From positions 2,480,001 through 2,544,000 of the forward strand of contig OY782765.1 in assembly GCA_963678275.1 (NCBI GenBank): a DNA stretch of 64,000 nucleotides. The letters are read 5' to 3'. A program made the translations under genes and the position numbers. This document shows positions 18,619-26,200 of this stretch, piece by piece. The notes below the pieces were generated by a model that was not told the DNA's origin, made no database searches, and worked only from the letters and a program-made list of their open reading frames with translations. Positions within the stretch are counted from its first letter, which is position 1; every line of letters starts with the position of its first letter. The DNA is from G963677445 sp963678275 (GTDB lineage Bacteria; Bacteroidota; Ignavibacteria; Ignavibacteriales; Melioribacteraceae).

Positions 18619-20175
18619 ATGAAACTGAAAAAAAACGCGGCCGGAAGAATGGTCCCCCTCGAAGTAAACGGGGAGAAACAGGTTCCTTTTATGGGTGTCG
18701 GCAAATACATACCCGAAGGTAATAAAGCTAAACCTCCGATAAGAAGCTGCAGCGACTACCCTGCGGATGGAAATAAAGTGGTTAAGAACCTCGAAGAAGC
18801 TTTAAGAAAAGCGGGTCTGAAAGATGGAATGACAATTTCCACTCATCACCACCTCCGCAACGGGGATGTGCTGACAAACCAGCTTTTTGACACAATAAAA
18901 TCAATGGGAATAAAAGATATTAGATGGTTCCCGAGCGCCTCATTCCCCTGCCATTCGCATCTTATTCAATACCTTGAGGATGGCACAATCCATCATATTG
19001 AAGGAAGCATGAACGGCCCCCTCGGCAGATACACTTCAAACGGTAAAATGAGAGGAACCGGTGTTCTCCGTTCACATGGAGGACGTTACCAGGCTGTGCA
19101 GGATGGCGATGTGCATATCGATATCGCTGTTATCGCCGCCCCCACGTCCGATCCTTTCGGCAATTCAAATGGCGTAAACGGCCCTTCGGGATGCGGCCTC
19201 CTCGGATTTGCCCTGGCCGATTCCGAATATGCCGACAGAGTAATCGCTGTCACCGATAACCTTGTTCCCTTCCCCTGTGTTCCCTGGCAGATTCAGGGCA
19301 ACAATGTCGATTTTGTCGTGGAAGTTGACACACTTGGCGATCCCGCTAAAATTGTATCGGGAACAACACAGGTTACCAAGAGTCCTGACAGGCTGCTTAT
19401 CGCCGAATATGTGGCCCGCTTTCTGGAAGAGTCCGGCATTATGAAAGATGGTTTCTCATTTCAGGCAGGCGCCGGCGGAACAAACCTGGCATTCGCATTA
19501 TACCTCAAAGAAAAAATGAAGAAAAAAGGTATAAAAGCCCGCTTCATCCGAGGCGGCAGCACCAAATACCTTGTTGAAATGCTTGAGGAAGGTCTTACCG
19601 ATTTTATTCTCGACGGCCAGACATTTGATCTTGAAGGTGTGCGCTCAATGCGAGAAAACCCTGGACACGTTAACACCTCCCCATTCACAAGCTACAACTA
19701 TCACGGCAAGGGAAACTTCGCTTCCATGCTCGACGCTGTTGTGCTTGGCGCCACCGAGGTGGACGTCAACTTCAACGCCAATGTTGTCACTCACTCAGAC
19801 GGCTACCTGCTTCATGGGATAGGAGGATGGCAGAACTGCCTTTTCTCAAAATGCACAATCCTCGCAATCCCCTCCTTCCGCGACCGGATACCTGTTATCG
19901 TGGATGAAGTAACCACCCTCGCAGGACCGGGTGAACTTGTGGATGTTATAATAACCGAAAGGGGAATCGCTATCAATCCGAAGAGAACCGACCTGGTTGA
20001 AGCGGTTAAAAACAGCTCGCTGCCCATTAAAACCATCAATGAAATTCATGATGAGGTGGTAGATATCTGCGGTGGAAAACCGGAAAAACCCAAAATCGAT
20101 AAAAACGAAGTCGTAGCCATAATCAAATGGGTTGACGGAACTGTTATTGATTCGGTGTTTAAGGTTGTGGAATAG
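18619..20175 (+). CDS. citF: Citrate lyase alpha subunit (citrate CoA-transferase)
   Basis: A 518-residue CitF-family protein that transfers acetyl-ACP to citrate, forming citryl-ACP for the CitE step. Recognisable blocks are SCSDYPADGNKVVKNLEEAL, STHHHLRNGDVLTNQLFD, EGSMNGPLGRYTS, SHGGRYQAVQDGDVHIDIAV, GPSGCGLLGFALADSEYADR, FQAGAGGTNLAFALYLKEKM and RGGSTKYLVEMLEEGL. The ATG at 18619 is preceded by AAGGAGAG; an earlier ATG (18589) falls inside citDE and lacks this site. The last ~35 codons have a second, almost identical copy at 20969-21072 beyond an inserted toxin-antitoxin-like pair. A terminator follows at 20194. Confidence 0.92.
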   Translation: MKLKKNAAGRMVPLEVNGEKQVPFMGVGKYIPEGNKAKPPIRSCSDYPADGNKVVKNLEEALRKAGLKDGMTISTHHHLRNGDVLTNQLFDTIKSMGIKDIRWFPSASFPCHSHLIQYLEDGTIHHIEGSMNGPLGRYTSNGKMRGTGVLRSHGGRYQAVQDGDVHIDIAVIAAPTSDPFGNSNGVNGPSGCGLLGFALADSEYADRVIAVTDNLVPFPCVPWQIQGNNVDFVVEVDTLGDPAKIVSGTTQVTKSPDRLLIAEYVARFLEESGIMKDGFSFQAGAGGTNLAFALYLKEKMKKKGIKARFIRGGSTKYLVEMLEEGLTDFILDGQTFDLEGVRSMRENPGHVNTSPFTSYNYHGKGNFASMLDAVVLGATEVDVNFNANVVTHSDGYLLHGIGGWQNCLFSKCTILAIPSFRDRIPVIVDEVTTLAGPGELVDVIITERGIAINPKRTDLVEAVKNSSLPIKTINEIHDEVVDICGGKPEKPKIDKNEVVAIIKWVDGTVIDSVFKVVE

Positions 20176-20193
20176 ATATTCTTAAAACTATAT

Positions 20194-20223
20194 AAATCAC
20201 CGATTCATTGTAATCGGTGATTT
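20194..20223 (+). terminator. Terminator after citF
   Basis: Perfect 11-bp stem AAATCACCGAT / ATCGGTGATTT with an eight-base loop, 18 bp after the citF stop, followed by AATATTTTA rather than a strong U-run. Confidence 0.6.
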
Positions 20224-20291
20224 AATATTTTATGAAATTCTTGTTGTATTATGTTTAAAAAGCATTGCTGACTGAAAAACTGGCAGCAGAA

Positions 20292-20639
20292 TCATACTTT
20301 CCAAATACTTCTTACTGTATCCCGAACGGTAACTAATTTGTTTTGCCAATCATCTCTGTCAAATTCTTCAAGTGTCTCAACAATTCGCATGTGGATACTA
20401 TTCAACTTTGGTCTCTTTAAACGGATAATGAGGATTCCATAATGCGCACTATTTCTATATTTTGCGAAACCTTTATCAGTAGTAATCAGAAGACGCTTTT
20501 CTTTAATGACTATATCCCAGATCCGATCATCAGGGATTCCCTCAAGCGCTGATCCGCGAATATCCCAAACATCATGCCCCTGGTGTATAAGATATTTTTT
20601 TGTAATAAGTGGAATATTTTCATCAATGAATATGAGCAA
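20292..20639 (-). CDS. DUF5615 PIN-like protein (putative toxin)
   Basis: About 115 residues with the DUF5615 pattern: an N-terminal FIDENIPL acidic strand, HDVWDIRG, IPDDRIWDIV, RLLITTDKGFAK with the second acidic cluster, and GILIIRL. The family has a PIN-like nuclease fold and is normally encoded directly after a DUF433 gene, as here. The probable start is a TTG at 20639, one base after the stop codon of the upstream DUF433 gene; a longer frame to 20747 only reads through that gene in another phase. Together they form a putative toxin-antitoxin pair. The pair lies between citF and a duplicate of the citF tail, facing the opposite way, which suggests acquisition by insertion. Confidence 0.75.
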   Translation of the reverse strand: MLIFIDENIPLITKKYLIHQGHDVWDIRGSALEGIPDDRIWDIVIKEKRLLITTDKGFAKYRNSAHYGILIIRLKRPKLNSIHMRIVETLEEFDRDDWQNKLVTVRDTVRSIWKV

Positions 20640-20640
20640 T

Positions 20641-20880
20641 TTATCCAGCCAATTTTTCAATTGGTGAAATTTCTTCTTCGGCGAGGGAGGCAGCATAAGC
20701 AAGGCAGGCAAAAACATCCTCCCGTGTAATCGAAGGATATGAATCAATCAGCTCCTCAATCGTATCACCATTTGCCAGCATCGCGACAACCTGGTAAACA
20801 GGAATGCGGGTCCCTTTTATGCATGCCTGCCCATGGCAAATATTCGGATCTATTGAAATTCTTTTGTGCAGAGTATTCAT
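20641..20880 (-). CDS. DUF433 protein (putative antitoxin)
   Basis: A 79-residue protein with the full DUF433 signature: RISIDPNICHGQACIKGTRI, then PVYQVVAMLANGDTIEELI, then SYPSITREDVFACLAYAASL. DUF433 proteins have a small winged-helix-like DNA-binding fold and usually accompany DUF5615 PIN-like proteins, probably as antitoxin and autorepressor. The downstream partner starts one base after its stop. Three broken copies of related genes lie at 22474-22723, 24417-24490 and 25915-26050. The first still shares about 60 nearly unchanged bases with this gene, which points to local duplication. Confidence 0.85.
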   Translation of the reverse strand: MNTLHKRISIDPNICHGQACIKGTRIPVYQVVAMLANGDTIEELIDSYPSITREDVFACLAYAASLAEEEISPIEKLAG

Positions 20881-20968
20881 TTTATTTCACAATTTATCAG
20901 GTAATCATTTTAATTAAATTATATCCAAAAAAAATAAAAAAAACAAGTAGTGGTTCAAATTTACAGCA

Positions 20969-21072
20969 GAAAACCGGAAAAACCCAAAATCGATAAAAAC
21001 GAAGTCGCGGCCATAATCAAATGGGTTGACGGAACTGTTATCGATTCGGTTTTTAAGGTTATCGAAAAGTAA
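20969..21072 (+). pseudogene. Orphan duplicate of the citF 3' end
   Basis: About 104 bp repeating the last ~35 codons of citF (20075-20175), in frame and without a start codon. It encodes KPEKPKIDKNEV, then AAIIKWVDGTVIDSVFKVIEK and stops. Differences from the functional copy are few: two bases in one Val/Ala codon, two synonymous third-position changes, and a different last few codons. A terminator hairpin follows at 21097. The two copies bracket the DUF433/DUF5615 pair, so this fragment may be the original gene end displaced by an insertion that carried its own citF tail. Confidence 0.85.
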
Positions 21073-21096
21073 AAATCTCATATAAATTCATATTTG

Positions 21097-21133
21097 AAAA
21101 AGCATTATGGCGTAAGTTGTGATGCTTTTTTTT
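21097..21133 (+). terminator. Terminator after the citF-tail duplicate
   Basis: AAAAAGCAT pairs with ATGCTTTTT and runs into a U-tract. It lies 25 bp after the stop of the orphan citF tail, where the original citF terminator would be expected. Confidence 0.7.
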
Positions 21134-21220
21134 GTAATTCCCGGTAAGCTTGAGTTTTTTCATCCGCTATCATAAAAAGGAAAAACATTAAACAAAAAGC
21201 TTTTTTTTCATCATCATCAT

Positions 21221-22024
21221 TCACCCCCCCGATTCCAATATATATTTTGATTGAAATACCAATTTGAAATCATCCCAATTCATTTGAGTACCGCATCCAA
21301 AAATATCTACATTACTAATTATTTCATTTTTTATGGGGAAAATGGCACAGTTCCCATTAATATTGCTGGCTGGAGCCAAGCCACTACATTTGCCCTCATA
21401 GCACCCCCATAGTTCAATTGGAATAAGATATTCCATTTCCGGTTCAAAAATATTTTGACATTCTTCATACCAAAATTCAAACGAATTGATTTCTTCGATC
21501 CTTCCTTTTTGAAATACCTGTTCCCCCTTTAATACCTCAGTAACCTCAATTTTCACAACTATTTTAGTTAATTTAATCCAGGGATTAACTTTGCTAAAAT
21601 ATGGTTCTTTTTTAATGCTTAATACTTTAGCCCTGACATAGTAAGAAGGTTTAATTATATAAAAATAGTATTTGTCCGTAAAATGTTCAACCAGTTCTCT
21701 GAAGGCTCTTATCTTTACTCCTATCTTTGGTAAAACAATTCCTGTTTTGTGATATTCTTTTTTTCGATTCTCCCCGGATTGGAAAACAATTTTTCTATAA
21801 CCCTGCGGATCTTCCGCCATCATTTTGTAAAATTTTCTCGCTAATACCATCACCTCTTCTTTGGTGTAATTATCGGCGGCATTTTTATTTTTTTGGTATT
21901 CAATGTAATAACTGTCCAATTCGTTAATAAAATCAAGAGTTGTTTCAGAAACTACTTCCGGCGCCTGGGCATATAACACACCTGTTAATAAACAGGCAAA
22001 TAATATGAATCTTAAAAAAAACAT
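21221..22024 (-). CDS. Secreted protein of unknown function
   Basis: 267 residues starting with a clear signal peptide (MFFLRFILFACLLTGVLYAQ). The start is fixed by AGGAGGATTTATC immediately before the ATG; a longer frame to 22057 ignores this site. The mature part alternates charged helices (YTKEEVMVLARKFYKMMAED) and beta-strands (VRAKVLSIKK, KIVVKIEVTEVLKGEQVFQK). The latter resemble the small barrel-like 'export/cost of complex' domains seen in many secreted hypotheticals. Several cysteines in the last third (WYEECQ, GCYEGKCSG, NCAIF, FGCGTQ) could form disulfides in the periplasm. I do not recognise the family. It lies in an accessory island and may be recently acquired. Confidence 0.65.
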   Translation of the reverse strand: MFFLRFILFACLLTGVLYAQAPEVVSETTLDFINELDSYYIEYQKNKNAADNYTKEEVMVLARKFYKMMAEDPQGYRKIVFQSGENRKKEYHKTGIVLPKIGVKIRAFRELVEHFTDKYYFYIIKPSYYVRAKVLSIKKEPYFSKVNPWIKLTKIVVKIEVTEVLKGEQVFQKGRIEEINSFEFWYEECQNIFEPEMEYLIPIELWGCYEGKCSGLAPASNINGNCAIFPIKNEIISNVDIFGCGTQMNWDDFKLVFQSKYILESGG

Positions 22025-22107
22025 TGATAAATCCTCCTTTTGTTTGATTAGACACATTGATGTTATTTTGTTTCGCAGAAAATTTTTTTTATTTATATCG
22101 ATGTTAA

Positions 22108-22422
22108 CTTTTCAAGCCTGGTTTTCACGGGTGTTTGAAATAAAATTCCCATTATATCCTCTGGTAGCAGTAAGAGAAATTTTAGTAAATGCGGTTATTC
22201 ATAAAAATTATTCCGGAACCTTTTTATGATGATAAAATTATGTTCTGAAACCCCGGTATTTTGCCTCCGGAACTTTCGCTCGGAATCTTTTCCCGCAAGA
22301 ATACTTCGTATCCGGGAAATAAGCTGCTTGCAAATGTATTCTATAAGGCAGGTTTGATTGAAGCATGGGGCAGGGGCGCTCTGAAAATAATTGAAGAATG
22401 CAAAAAATATGGTATTCCTTAA
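22108..22422 (+). pseudogene. Degenerate ATP-binding (AlbA/HATPase_c_4) regulator
   Basis: Two pieces of one gene remain. The first, before a one-base shift near 22222, reads VAVREILVNAVIHKNYSG, the classic N-box region of the HATPase_c_4 domain. The second reads YDDKIMF, a stop, then NPGILPPELS and NKLLANVFYKAGLIEAWGRG, then ALKIIEECKKYGIP. There is no good start, one frameshift and one in-frame stop, so it is a wreck. The family couples an AlbA-type DNA-binding N-terminus to a GHKL ATPase-like C-terminus and is common in accessory regions. Confidence 0.75.
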
Positions 22423-22473
22423 GCGGAATATGTCCTATAAACAAGGGAAATGGCTTATAAATTGCCGTTACCT

Positions 22474-22723
22474 TTATTCATTATTGGTTGAGCCAAAAAG
22501 TGATTTCTGATTACACATTGGCACACATTCATCCGTCAACTCGGCAGCGAAAGAGAGACATGTAAAAATATCTTCCTTTTCAATTGTCAGATACGCTTCA
22601 AGTATATCCTCAACCGTATCGCCATTTGCCGGCATCGCAAACAGGGACGTGGGTTTCTTTTTAGCATGCCTGCCCATGGCAAATATTCGGATCTATTGAA
22701 ATTCTTTTGTGCAGAGTATTCAA
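22474..22723 (-). pseudogene. Broken DUF433 antitoxin copy
   Basis: The 5' part repeats the intact DUF433 gene at 20880 almost base for base through CHGQAC. The start codon has changed from ATG to TTG, a stop follows the AC, and the frame then shifts. The rest reads LFAMPANGDTVEDILEAYLT and EKEDIFTCLSFAAELTDE, so it derives from a second DUF433 lineage. No DUF5615 partner follows it. Confidence 0.8.
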
Positions 22724-22759
22724 ACTATCAAGTTTTGTCCCTTGCCGGGATATTAAAAA

Positions 22760-23779
22760 TTAGAATGATAAATCCGGGTTAATTATTTCTTTAACCTTAT
22801 TCTTTAATTGTTCAATTTCAGGTAAATAAACCTGATATTTCGATACGACTAATTTTGATTTATCGTTGAGCATTGCATATTCAACCATTACATCGTCTTT
22901 TCCTTCCGATAAAATCAATCCGATTGGCTCATTGTCTGTTTCCTCATTTACTTCCTTTGCGTAATATCCCAGGTATAATTTCATCTGTCCGATATGCTCA
23001 TACTCAACCTTCCCAATCTTTATGTCAAAAAGCACGTAACACTTTAGTTTGATGTGGTAGAATACTAAATCTATTAAATAGTGTCTGTTGTTTAATGTCA
23101 GCCTTTGCTGCCTGTCAACAAAGGCGAAACCTTTTCCAAGTTCCAAAAGAAAATTTTGTAAGTTATTGATTATACCTTTTTCAATGTCCGTTTCCGTATA
23201 TTCGTAATTCTCAGGAAAGTTCATAAACTCAAAAACATGGGGATTTTTAATAAAATCGTCTTCGGATTTTACAATTTGTCCTTTTTTAGCAAGTTCCAAA
23301 ACTTTCTCTCTGTTCTTCCCGATTGCCAATCTATGAAATCATCCCGTTTTCTTTTGTCGCTTTAATTCTCTAATCGTCCAATCTTCTGCAATAGCTTGTT
23401 TTTCATAAAACTCCCTTGCTAAAACATCGTCAACCGTTAAAAGTTCGACATAATGTGACCAGGTCAATTTGCCAGACAGTGTCTGGCAAATTGGATAATA
23501 CTGATATAAAAGCCTCATATATTGAAGGTTACTACGGCTAAAGCCTTTTCCGTGCTTATTTGTCAGATCTTTTGCCAAGTTTAGTAAAAGCTGTTTTCCA
23601 TATTCAGCTTTAAATTTCCCTCCCTGCTCGAACTCAATAATATCTCGTCCTATTTGCCAATATGCGTGCAGCATTTCTGTATTTATTGCCGAAACAATCT
23701 TATTCTTTGCCGATTGATAAGTCTCGCCAATTTTATCAATCAGCAGTTTATAATCGGTATTCTGTCTTAATTCAATCAT
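22760..23779 (-). pseudogene. yhcG: YhcG-type PDDEXK nuclease interrupted by one in-frame TGA
   Basis: The 5' half (23779 down to 23342) encodes the DUF1016 N-terminal domain (AYWQIGRDIIEFEQGG, YGKQLLLNLAKDLT, GFSRSNLQYMRLLYQ, LTWSHYVELL, WTIRELKRQ). The 3' half encodes the PDDEXK nuclease: FAFVDRQQRLTLNNRHYLID, LVFYHIKLKCYVLFDIKIGK, and GQMKLYLGYYAKEV. The two halves are in the same frame and separated only by a single TGA at 23339-23341 (KKTG, stop, FHRLAIGK). All catalytic residues after the stop are intact. The gene is either freshly inactivated, read through, or affected by a base error. YhcG proteins are found in defence and toxin-rich islands. Confidence 0.85.
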
Positions 23780-24557
23780 ATTTGGTAATTTTTAATATAC
23801 TGTCACAAATTTTTTAATCGTTAAATAACCATTCTAATTTACTTTGATATTCATCTCACTGAGTTCCCCGCATGTTTAAATACGAGAAAAAAGCAAAATT
23901 TAATATGCATCCTGAATATAAGATAATCATTACGATGTAGAATTAAAAGTACTTATTGAAGATAGTAGATTAATGCGAAAATATGGTATTCCGGAGAGGA
24001 ATTTGGGGTTCTTAAGCTGGTAAAGCCAGAACCAAAAAGAAATTCAAAAAACGTTCTCGTTCTCGTAATCGTCCTCGTACTCGGCATTTTTTTATGGCGA
24101 ATTTTTCGAGTACGATAACGAGTACCGCTTCGCCCCCAGAGGGATGTTCCATGAGTACGAGTACGACTATTTAAATCAATTTACTCAATTCAATATTCTG
24201 CCAAAAAAAGCAAGGATATTATTGTTAAGTCTCTTAATTGCATTATTTATGTGATTGTGTTTCAGAATAAATTCACCGATGAAATGATTGAAAAATTAGA
24301 TATTTCAATGAGATGTCAGGGAGTCAGATTATTCCCCGGCGCAGGTTCACTTAATTCCCCACTTCAGAAAGTGAAATCATGGGATATCTATACGTCTATT
24401 AATTTTTGGGCTGTTAAATGGCCGTTATCTTTATTCATTATTGGTTGAGCTAAAAAGTGATATCCGCTCACGCAATACTTTAGAACTTTCTTTTACCCCA
24501 CCCTCATTATTTCAGTTTCGGTCTATCAGTTCTGTCCTGTTATCTGATTCGTTCATT
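23780..24557. other. Non-coding stretch with gene remnants and repeats
   Basis: No intact gene in this 780-bp gap. At about 23948-24009 a remnant encodes LIEDSRLMRKYGIPERNLG, resembling the end of the broken ATP-binding regulator at 22.4 kb. At 24044-24166 lies a TCGT/ACGA-rich inverted repeat also found at 5438 and 53161. At 24417-24490 the last ~20 codons of a DUF433-type gene remain on the minus strand, sharing about 45 bp with 22461-22507. Confidence 0.7.
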
Positions 24558-25433
24558 CTATTTCTCTTCGTAGTAATAAGAATAATCAATCCCCTTCATA
24601 AACATTTCTCTGCTGTTAATTTCGGTTGTTAAAGCATTTTTTACCAGTTTTTTTAAGGAACTGTCGTTGGTCGCGCTTTCAACCATAGCATTCATATATT
24701 CGCTTTTACCTATTTTACTCCAATCAACACATTTCTTTAATCGTTTTTTCAATTTTAGATCAAGCCATATTCTGGCGCTTCTGCCATTTCCTTCCATAAA
24801 AGGGTGAGCAATGTTCATTTCTATATATTTTTCAATAATTTCATCATAAGTTGTTTCCGGCATTTTTTCTATTTGTTCAAGTGTGGTTTTAAGGAATTTT
24901 GAAGCGGCAAATTGAAATCCACCCTTCGAAATATTTTTTTGCCTTATTTGACCGGCAAAATCATATAGTCCGCCGAACAAATAGGCGTGTATTTGCTGTA
25001 ACCCTTGTATTGTGCCAACTTCAATATTATTGATAAATGAGCTTTCGAATAAGGCATAAGCTTTCATTTTGCTTTTACCATCTATGCTTTCATCACTATA
25101 AGTAAACCACTCGATAAAACGATTGGCTTTTACAGCGGGAAATGTTTTTCCCAGGGCAATTATTCCGCTATAGTCCAACATATCGGAATAGCGTTTTTTA
25201 CCGTCAGGAGCGAGTAATTTCAACCGGGTAGTGGCGCTAACCACTTCACTGTTTTTTTTTTTTAACTTAGCTTTCAGATATTTCCAATAATTGCGTGTTT
25301 TTGTGTAATCATCCTGATCTGTAAGAACAGCAACTATATCCAAGACCGAAAACCACCACTTCGAGTTTTCTTCGTCCCATAAGGCTCGCACTTCTCTGTC
25401 GTTAAAAAATCGTATAGATATTTTTTCGCTCAT
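24558..25433 (-). CDS. BRO-N-Fic fusion protein (putative AMPylating toxin)
   Basis: 291 residues in two parts. Residues 1-112 match the BRO-N/antirepressor-like domain found in phages and in DinD-type proteins: VRALWDEENSKWWFSVLDIV, YWKYLKAKLKKKNSEVV, LKLLAPDGKKRYSDMLD. Residues ~115-290 are a Fic domain with the complete catalytic loop HPFMEGNGRSAR at residue 210, which usually transfers AMP to a protein hydroxyl. AYLFGGLYDFAGQIR precedes it, as in Fic proteins. No inhibitory (S/T)xxxE(G/N) helix is obvious, and no separate antitoxin gene is intact; the degenerate neighbour upstream may be a relic of one. The BRO-N part could provide DNA binding or sensing. It lies within a toxin-rich island. 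Confidence 0.85.
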   Translation of the reverse strand: MSEKISIRFFNDREVRALWDEENSKWWFSVLDIVAVLTDQDDYTKTRNYWKYLKAKLKKKNSEVVSATTRLKLLAPDGKKRYSDMLDYSGIIALGKTFPAVKANRFIEWFTYSDESIDGKSKMKAYALFESSFINNIEVGTIQGLQQIHAYLFGGLYDFAGQIRQKNISKGGFQFAASKFLKTTLEQIEKMPETTYDEIIEKYIEMNIAHPFMEGNGRSARIWLDLKLKKRLKKCVDWSKIGKSEYMNAMVESATNDSSLKKLVKNALTTEINSREMFMKGIDYSYYYEEK

Positions 25434-25443
25434 ATTGTAATCA

Positions 25444-25674
25444 TTAGTTTAAGTTAGTTCTCCACGAAATGCTTTTTAATATATCAGAACGAAAATATTC
25501 TCTGTGTTTTAATCCAGGAAATCCCATAATTTCCCTTGTTGATTTTGGAATTTCACAAAAATCTAATATAGCTTGCCCGGTAAGTTTTGGAAGTCCGATA
25601 TTTATTCTGAATATATCTCCTTCTATCCCCTCTCCCTGCTCTATAATATTTTTTAGCTCTTCTATGCTTTTCAT
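25444..25674 (-). pseudogene. Truncated regulator fragment (winged-helix tail)
   Basis: A 76-codon frame. KSIEELKNIIEQGEG resembles the start of an ATP-binding AlbA-type regulator, whereas DFCEIPKSTREIMGFPGLKHREYFRSDILK is the winged-helix motif normally found at the C-terminus of such proteins or of Fic regulators. The middle is missing, and the end runs out of frame after an A-run (ILK then SISWRTNLN). This looks like an internal deletion remnant lying 11 bp upstream of the Fic gene. Confidence 0.6.
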
Positions 25675-25794
25675 TTTAATTTTTTCTATAGTTTCTGTTT
25701 GAGCTGAACCTGGAACAATTGCACTAAATACGCTTCCCCTGTTTCAGTACAAAAATTGCGGAAGTAAATTTACCTCCTGGATTTAAGATAATAA

Positions 25795-26050
25795 TTACTA
25801 TTTATAATTAAAAGTGTTTATTGAAGATAATGGAAGAATGGGGAAATATGGTATCTCTTCACCAGAATATTTCTGATAATTTTCTGTTATCACTATTCAT
25901 GATCCGTTTATCAATAAAGTGAATTCCGTCCAGGCAACGGCTCAAATTCTTTCGCCAGTTCCGCGGCAAAAGAAAGGCGGGCAAAGATGTCTCCCATTTT
26001 ATCAGAGGGAATAAAGATAGGACATCAAGAATATCGCCTGGATTTCATCA
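25795..26050. pseudogene. Remnants of an ATP-binding regulator end and a third DUF433 copy
   Basis: On the plus strand near 25813-25875 a fragment reads VFIEDNGRMGKYGISSPEYF, similar to the tails at 22.4 and 24.0 kb. On the minus strand 25915-26050 encodes DIFARLSFAAELAKEFEPLP, a DUF433 C-terminus with upstream frameshifts. The pairing 'regulator tail then DUF433 tail' is the same as at 22.4 kb, pointing to duplicated composite units. Confidence 0.6.
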
Positions 26051-26200
26051 ATTATTTTGATTAAACTGTCGCTTTTCCCAAATAACCACAATAATTTTTG
26101 CATATTAACAATAATTAATACGGCTATATTGTGGTTTTGCTTGCATAAACTAATGATAATCATTAGTTTTGCTGAAATTTTTTATGTAAGCGAGGTAAAT

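Noticed and set aside
20640..20747. N-terminal extension of the DUF5615 protein
   Set aside because: The extra 36 codons overlap the DUF433 gene in another phase and do not resemble the family; the domain begins at about the TTG at 20639.
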